Below, piece by piece: positions 59,765-64,000 of a stretch of DNA of 64,000 nucleotides (within the stretch, counting starts at the first letter, position 1; each line of letters opens with the position of its first letter). The notes beneath the pieces are model-generated. The model did no database searches, was not told the DNA's origin, and saw only the letters and a program-made list of their open reading frames with translations. Source of the stretch: DASXTK01 sp050744325 (GTDB lineage Bacteria; Actinomycetota; Acidimicrobiia; Acidimicrobiales; VFJN01); NCBI GenBank assembly GCA_050744325.1, contig JBOGHK010000160.1, forward strand, positions 12,651-76,650, in the 5' to 3' direction. A program made the translations under genes and the position numbers.

Positions 59765-59860
59765 AGTGCACCTCCTTTGCGTTGCCAGCCGCGGGGCATG
59801 GTCGCTGCCCGCGGGCGACAGGCATGATCGTCGCCATCCGAGCCGGTGTCCAGTCGCGCC

Positions 59861-59909
59861 GTTCTGCCCGCGCTCGGCCTCGGACTGCGGCCTGAGAGCG
59901 GGCAGGAAC
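59861..59909. repeat. Copy 1 of GTTCTGCCCGCGCTC hairpin element
   Basis: GTTCTGCCCGCGCTC at 59861-59875 faces an imperfect inverted copy at 59894-59909, just beyond the DUF4394 stop codon. It could serve as that gene's terminator. Confidence 0.6.
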
Positions 59910-59917
59910 GGAAGGGA

Positions 59918-60856
59918 CTAGCGGGCGAGGGCGATGTCGCGCAGTGCGACGCCCCGGATCTGGCCCTGGCTGTCCACGTCGCCGGTGGCCAGGTCGACCA
60001 CGACGAGGCGGGTGCGGGAGTTCCGGCCGTCACGATGGCCCAGCGAAGCGACCGCCAGGTCACCACGGGAGGTCGTCCGGATGTCGAAACCGACCCGCGA
60101 GCCCGTCTCCCGGCCCAGCGGCACGGTGTTGGTCAGCGTCCCGTCGTTGGGTGGGTTCTGGACCGACAGCTCGTCACGCCTGGCGTCGATGTCGAACAGA
60201 GTGGTCGCCGTGGCGGGGTCGTTGTCGTTGTTGGCGTACGCAGCACCGGTGACGCCGCGCACGGTCCGGCCGTTGCGGTTGAGCCTGCCGTCGGCGAAGG
60301 TGTCACCGGGCCGGAGGGCGGTGCCGTCCGGGGCGGTGCGAGCCGAGGGGATGACACGCATGTTCTGCCCTGTGTCGCTGACGATGCGCAGCGCATCGGC
60401 GGCGGGGTTGAAGTCGAAGCCGAACTCGTCGCCGTCCAGGCGCACCGGCCTGCGGTTGGGGCTGGTCGCCGTCGGGGCCGACACCAGGTCGGCGACGTAC
60501 TGCGTGCGGCCCGTCCGCGGGTTGACCGTGTAGAGGCTGACGCCGCTGCGGTCCCGGGTGACGAGGTAGAAGGTGTCGTTGGCCGGCCGGCGGTCGAACC
60601 CGACGATCCGCTCGCTGGCATCGAGGCCACGGATCTCGACGCTGCGGTCGATGTCGTCGGGGTCGTCGAGCGAGAAGGTCAGGATGTGCTCGCTCGCGGT
60701 GAGCCCGTAGACGGTGACCTCGTTGCGACCACGGTCTCTGTCGCGGCCTCGGTCTCGGTCTCGGTCGTCACGATGGTCCGCTGCCGCGACGTCCGCGGTG
60801 CCCAGCAGCACCAGCGCAGCGATCGTCGTGGCAACCAGACGGTGGATGCGGTTCAT
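59918..60856 (-). CDS. DUF4394-family secreted protein
   Basis: A 312-aa exported protein. The signal peptide (RIHRLVATTIAALVLLGTADVAAA) is followed by a charged DRDRDRGRDRDRGR stretch and a beta-propeller-like domain. VYGLTASEHILTFSLDDP, GFDRRPANDTFYLVTRD, LYTVNPRTGRTQYV, FDFNPAADALRIVSDTGQN and TLFDIDARRDELSVQNPP match DUF4394 repeats. Function unknown; possibly a surface-located binding protein. GGAGGA lies 4 nt before the ATG at 60856; an in-frame start at 60868 is weaker. Confidence 0.85.
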   Translation of the reverse strand: MNRIHRLVATTIAALVLLGTADVAAADHRDDRDRDRGRDRDRGRNEVTVYGLTASEHILTFSLDDPDDIDRSVEIRGLDASERIVGFDRRPANDTFYLVTRDRSGVSLYTVNPRTGRTQYVADLVSAPTATSPNRRPVRLDGDEFGFDFNPAADALRIVSDTGQNMRVIPSARTAPDGTALRPGDTFADGRLNRNGRTVRGVTGAAYANNDNDPATATTLFDIDARRDELSVQNPPNDGTLTNTVPLGRETGSRVGFDIRTTSRGDLAVASLGHRDGRNSRTRLVVVDLATGDVDSQGQIRGVALRDIALAR

Positions 60857-60939
60857 GGATTCCTCCAAGGGGAGTGGGGGATGCGGTGCGGACCGATGCC
60901 CTTGGTTCGGCGCCCTCCCGTCGGTGGATGACCCAATTC

Positions 60940-60983
60940 GTTCTGCCCGCGCTCAGGGCTTGATCGAGCCACCAGCGCGGGCA
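60940..60983. repeat. Copy 2 of GTTCTGCCCGCGCTC hairpin element
   Basis: The 15-bp motif at 60940-60954 overlaps a 10-bp stem (60944-60953 with 60974-60983). It lies in the divergent gap 60857-61042 between DUF4394 and the AbiEi-like gene, so here it is not at a 3' end. Confidence 0.6.
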
Positions 60984-61042
60984 AACCGGTTCACCTCTGC
61001 TCGCCTTGCGGAACTAGAGCACTTTCAGTCATTTTGAGTGCA

Positions 61043-61981
61043 ATGAACTCATGGCAAGCCCTGACGTGCCATGCACGGAAACACCATGCGACGATCGGCT
61101 TCCGCGCCGCACTCGACCTGGGGATCCCGGCGAGGTCACTCGCGACCTGGCACCGGTCCGGTCGCCTTCTTCAACCGGCCCCGCAGGTCTACGTCGTCTC
61201 CGGGTCGCCGGACACATGGCACCAGCGCGCGAGCATTGCAGCGCTCTCGACCGAGGGCTGGGCGTCTCACCGCACGGCTGCCGCGCTGCAGTGTCTCAAG
61301 GGGTTCGAGCGCCGTCAGGTCGAGGTTCTCGTGCCACACGGTCGGTGGCGAACGCGGGCCGACTGGATCGTTCACGAAACGCGACGCTTCCGCGGCGTCG
61401 ACATGGCCGAGGTAGACGGCATCCCGTGCACATCCATCCAACGAACAATCCTCGACCTGCCCGCTGTGGCACCTCCCTTCGCCGTCGGCCAAGCGCTCGA
61501 CGACGCGTGCCGACGCTGGCCGGGGATGCTCGATGCCATCGTGGCCCGATTCCTTGAGCTCGCTAGCCGCGGCCGGAAGGGAACGCGAATGATGCGGGCC
61601 ATGCTGAATGAACGGCTGGGCCGCGGGACGTTTGCCCAGAGCGGGTTCGAGACGGTGACCATGCGGCTTGTGTGCTCGGTTGGGCTACCCGAGCCTGTGC
61701 TCCAGCACCATGTACGCGACGGCGCGTTCTCTGCCTATCTCGACCTGGCGTGGCCTGCGATCCTCTGGGCGGTTGAGTGCGACAGCCTCGCGTGGCACAG
61801 CGGCAAGCAGTCGCACGAGTGGGACCGGTTCCGCCGCCGAATGCTCAAGCAACTCGGGTGGGACATCGTCGAGGTCACCTACGACGACGTCACGAAACGC
61901 CGCCGAACGACAGGTGAGCAGCTCCGTGAGCTCTACGTCGCTCGCAAACGTGCTGTTATACCCGCGCTCAACCCCGAATGA
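61043..61981 (+). CDS. AbiEi-like antitoxin / DUF559-type nuclease-fold protein
   Basis: A 312-aa protein. The N-terminal part (SLATWHRSGRLLQPAPQVYVVSG) is the winged-helix opening typical of type IV AbiEi antitoxins, and SHRTAAALQCL and DGIPCTSIQRTILDLP are common in these proteins. The C-terminal part (SAYLDLAWPAILWAVECDSLAWH, FRRRMLKQLGWDIVEVTYDDV) resembles the DUF559/Vsr-like PD-(D/E)xK fold. No AbiEii-type toxin is adjacent. ATG at 61043 is chosen; a TTG at 61034 is possible. The 3' end overlaps the convergent MauE-like gene by 14 nt. Confidence 0.75.
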   Translation: MNSWQALTCHARKHHATIGFRAALDLGIPARSLATWHRSGRLLQPAPQVYVVSGSPDTWHQRASIAALSTEGWASHRTAAALQCLKGFERRQVEVLVPHGRWRTRADWIVHETRRFRGVDMAEVDGIPCTSIQRTILDLPAVAPPFAVGQALDDACRRWPGMLDAIVARFLELASRGRKGTRMMRAMLNERLGRGTFAQSGFETVTMRLVCSVGLPEPVLQHHVRDGAFSAYLDLAWPAILWAVECDSLAWHSGKQSHEWDRFRRRMLKQLGWDIVEVTYDDVTKRRRTTGEQLRELYVARKRAVIPALNPE

Positions 61982-62002
61982 CGCTCTGAGCGCGGGCAGA
62001 AC
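61961..62002. repeat. Copy 3 (inverted) of GTTCTGCCCGCGCTC hairpin element
   Basis: The reverse complement of the 15-bp motif is at 61988-62002. A 10-bp stem (61961-61970 with 61987-61996) overlaps the tails of both convergent genes. It may serve as a shared terminator. Confidence 0.6.
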
Positions 62003-62456
62003 GGAAGAGGCCCCACCCGGCGAGGGCGCCCGCCACGGCGGTGAGCCACCCGAGCCACGAGGCGTCCACGAGGGCTGGCGCGTCGGTCGCGGCAGCGAGG
62101 ACGGCGACGATGGCCAGGATCCCGTCCACGACGACATGCGCGGGCCGGGGCGGCGTGTCGAGCTGGCCGAAGCATCCGCACGTGCCGATGGGCGTCTCGG
62201 CCCGGAGGGCAGCCATCACGAACAGGGCGAACCCCAGGTAGCTGGCCGCGACCAGCATCGGCAGCGCAGGGCCGCCCACGACCAGCGTCGCTGCGCCGAG
62301 GCCCAGCTCGACAGCAGCGCCCGTCCGGACCAGCCACGGCGCCGACGGCCAACCCAATGCGGCGAGCGCCCCCACCGTGCGGGTGGGATCCAGCAGCTTG
62401 AGCGCCCCTGCCGCGACCAACAACGCCGCTGCGCCCCCGAGTGCGCCCCCGATCAT
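61968..62456 (-). CDS. MauE/DoxX-type redox membrane protein
   Basis: About 162 aa with four transmembrane helices. The motif PIGTCGCFGQLDTPPRPAHVVVD, with the CGCFG cysteine pair next to a helix, is typical of MauE-like proteins that relay thiol redox equivalents across the membrane. The start is uncertain: ATG at 62456 begins directly with a helix (GGALGGAAALLVAAGALKLL), while a GTG at 62540 would add 28 basic residues. No thioredoxin gene is adjacent, but a membrane thioredoxin is encoded 40 kb away. Confidence 0.75.
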   Translation of the reverse strand: MIGGALGGAAALLVAAGALKLLDPTRTVGALAALGWPSAPWLVRTGAAVELGLGAATLVVGGPALPMLVAASYLGFALFVMAALRAETPIGTCGCFGQLDTPPRPAHVVVDGILAIVAVLAAATDAPALVDASWLGWLTAVAGALAGWGLFRSARAQSVIRG

Positions 62457-62592
62457 CGGGGTCAAGCTCGGACTGGCGTCCGCCAGATCGACATGGTGAG
62501 CAGAGCAGCGCCGGACGGTCGAGCGCAGCCGCGGCGCCACGATCTAGCGTCGTTGGACTCAACCGAGAGGGCTGAGAGACGCCAGAACGGCA

Positions 62593-63954
62593 TCACTCCG
62601 CCGCCTCCGCGAGTGCTTCGGCCAACGACGGGTGGACCATCAGGCTGTCCACGATGTCGGTGACCCGCAGCCCGTTGGTCACCGCCAGGGCGATGATCGA
62701 GATCAGCTCGGCCGCGTGCGCGCCGACGATCGACCCGCCCAGCACGACCCCGGTCGCCGGGTCGGACAGGATCTTCACGAAACCCCGCGGATCGTCGTTG
62801 ATCAGCGCCTTGGCCGACGCCGAGAACGGCACCTTGGTCACCCGGATCTTGCGTCCCTCGGCGAACGCGTCGGCCTCGGCCAAGCCAACGTCCGCGATCT
62901 CGGGCTCGGTGAATATCGCCGACGCCGCCTTGTCGTAGTCGAGGTGGCGATGGGTGCGAGTGTGCAGCCCCATCGCGTGCTCGGCGATCTTGCGCCCCTG
63001 CATCGCCGCCACCGACGACAGCGGTAGCTTTCCCGACACGTCGCCGGCCGCGTAGATGTGAGGCACGCTGGTCACGCAGTGGTGGTCGATCGATACGTAG
63101 CCGCCGTCGTCGACCTTGACCCCTGCGGAGTCGAGCCCCAGCCCGTCGCCGTTGGGGATCGACCCGATGGCCAGGAGGGCGTGGCTGCCACCGACCATCC
63201 GCCCATCGTCACAGCGCACAATAACGCCGTTGTCGTGCCGGTCGATCGCCTGGGCCCGCGCCCCCTTGAACAGGTGCACGCCCCGGGCCAGCAGCTCGGC
63301 CTCGAGCGCGGCCGCGACCTCGGGATCCTTCTGCGGAAGCACCTGCTGGCGGCTCACGATCAGGCTGACCTCGCTGCCCAGCGACGAGAACATGTGCACG
63401 AACTCGACCCCCGTGACACCCGAGCCGATCACCACCAGGTGCTCGGGCAGCTCGGGGGGTGGGTAGGCCTGGCGGGTGGTGAGCACCCGCTCGCCGTCGA
63501 CCTCGGCCCAGTCGGGGATCCGCGGCCGCGAACCGGTCGAGACCAACACGGCATCGGCTTCCAGGGTGACCTGCCCGTCGGCGGTGTCGACGGCGATCTC
63601 GTGCGGGCCGACGAACGTGCCCCTTCCCTGGACCATGCGCACGCCCTGGCTGTTCAGCAGCTGGACGATGTTGGACTCGAGGCGGGTCTCGATCGCGTCG
63701 ATGCGGGTCTTCAGCGCCTCGAAGTCGAGCTGCGCCGTGGCGCACGTCAGCCCCATCCCCCGGCTGCGGTCGACGAAGCCCATCGCGCCCGCGGTAGCGA
63801 TCATGGCCTTGGACGGGATGCAGTCCCACAGGTGCGCCGCCCCACCGACCAGGTCGCGTTCGACCAGCGTGACCTCGGCACCCAGCCGGGCGGCGGTCGT
63901 CGCCGCGGTGTTGCCCGCTGGACCCCCACCGACGATCACGAAGCGCACTGCCAC
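62593..63954 (-). CDS. lpdA: LpdA-type NAD(P)H quinone reductase / flavoprotein disulfide reductase homologue
   Basis: A 453-aa FAD protein. FAD motif FVIVGGGPAGNTAATTAARLGAEV, NAD(P) motif VIGSGVTGVEFVHMFSSLGSEVSL, second FAD motif IYAAGDVSGKLPLSSVA, and a dimerisation domain. The usual CxxxxC disulfide reads GGAAHLWDCIPSK: the first Cys is Ala40 and only Cys45 remains, so it cannot be a lipoamide dehydrogenase. The same loss is seen in mycobacterial LpdA (Rv3303c), a quinone reductase, from memory. GTG at 63954 has a TACGCT box 7 nt upstream. Confidence 0.9.
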   Translation of the reverse strand: MAVRFVIVGGGPAGNTAATTAARLGAEVTLVERDLVGGAAHLWDCIPSKAMIATAGAMGFVDRSRGMGLTCATAQLDFEALKTRIDAIETRLESNIVQLLNSQGVRMVQGRGTFVGPHEIAVDTADGQVTLEADAVLVSTGSRPRIPDWAEVDGERVLTTRQAYPPPELPEHLVVIGSGVTGVEFVHMFSSLGSEVSLIVSRQQVLPQKDPEVAAALEAELLARGVHLFKGARAQAIDRHDNGVIVRCDDGRMVGGSHALLAIGSIPNGDGLGLDSAGVKVDDGGYVSIDHHCVTSVPHIYAAGDVSGKLPLSSVAAMQGRKIAEHAMGLHTRTHRHLDYDKAASAIFTEPEIADVGLAEADAFAEGRKIRVTKVPFSASAKALINDDPRGFVKILSDPATGVVLGGSIVGAHAAELISIIALAVTNGLRVTDIVDSLMVHPSLAEALAEAAE

Positions 63955-63961
63955 GCGCCCA

Positions 63962-63967
63962 AGCGTA
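63962..63967 (-). promoter_or_regulatory. -10 box, leaderless start of lpdA
   Basis: TACGCT on the minus strand, 7 nt before the GTG at 63954. The last 33 bp of the window hold nothing else recognisable. Confidence 0.45.
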
Positions 63968-64000
63968 CGCCCGACCCGGCTGGCACCGAACCAGGCCAGC

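Noticed and set aside
60886..60936. 16-codon plus-strand frame after a GGGGAGTGGGGG stretch
   Set aside because: It lies in the DUF4394 promoter region, the site is just a G-rich run, and nothing supports translation.

Overview
The window reads as chromosomal DNA of a high-GC actinobacterium, most likely class Acidimicrobiia or a close relative (inference). The signs are very high GC, GTG/TTG starts, coenzyme F420 genes (cofD, cofE), actinobacteria-typical families (DUF3499, DUF5719, LytR-CpsA-Psr ligase, L,D-transpeptidase) and many start codons placed 6-9 nt after a TANNNT box with no Shine-Dalgarno, which suggests leaderless transcripts. No rRNA, tRNA, CRISPR array, prophage or insertion sequence was seen.

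Layout. 1-9 kb: the end of a DUF2207 membrane protein, a secreted lipase, ahcY, a two-component system, an L,D-transpeptidase and two secreted proteins. 9-15 kb: a molybdopterin oxidoreductase, then the mannose-activation set (cupin PMI, SIS-type PGI/PMI, Trm112-like protein, phosphomannomutase). 15-28 kb: a GtrA-GT2 fusion coupled to a 955-aa membrane protein, a CPBP protease, DUF3499, ftsH, a thioredoxin-like protein, DUF5719 and an 1183-aa GT2/membrane protein. 28-52 kb: a sugar-nucleotide and glycosyltransferase superlocus with GDP-deoxyhexose enzymes (gmd, rmd-like, fcl), F420 genes, a GalE-like epimerase, manC, a His-rich membrane-anchored protein, four GT4 enzymes, ugd and uxs (UDP-GlcA/UDP-Xyl), a decaprenylphosphoryl-arabinose operon (dprE2, ubiA, dprE1), rmlA-C-B-D (dTDP-rhamnose) and an LCP ligase. 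52-64 kb: acyl-CoA dehydrogenase, pabB, an ArsR/AHSA1 operon with a clear operator, pabC, birA, an accA3-like carboxylase, a VOC-DinB fusion, DUF4394, an AbiEi-like protein, a MauE-like protein and lpdA.

How it fits together. The order ahcY - manA - SIS - manB - DUF3499 - cofD/cofE - manC - rmlD - LCP - acyl-CoA dehydrogenase - birA - accA3 - lpdA matches, from memory, the sahH (Rv3248c) to lpdA (Rv3303c) segment of Mycobacterium tuberculosis. A block of extra nucleotide-sugar genes, including the arabinose-donor pathway that lies elsewhere in mycobacteria, sits inside that backbone. The likely product is a rhamnose-, deoxyhexose-, xylose- and arabinose-containing wall polymer attached by the LCP ligase. 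Neighbouring genes in the same direction are often translationally coupled (1-8 nt overlaps), and convergent ends are often marked by long, near-perfect hairpins without U-tracts.
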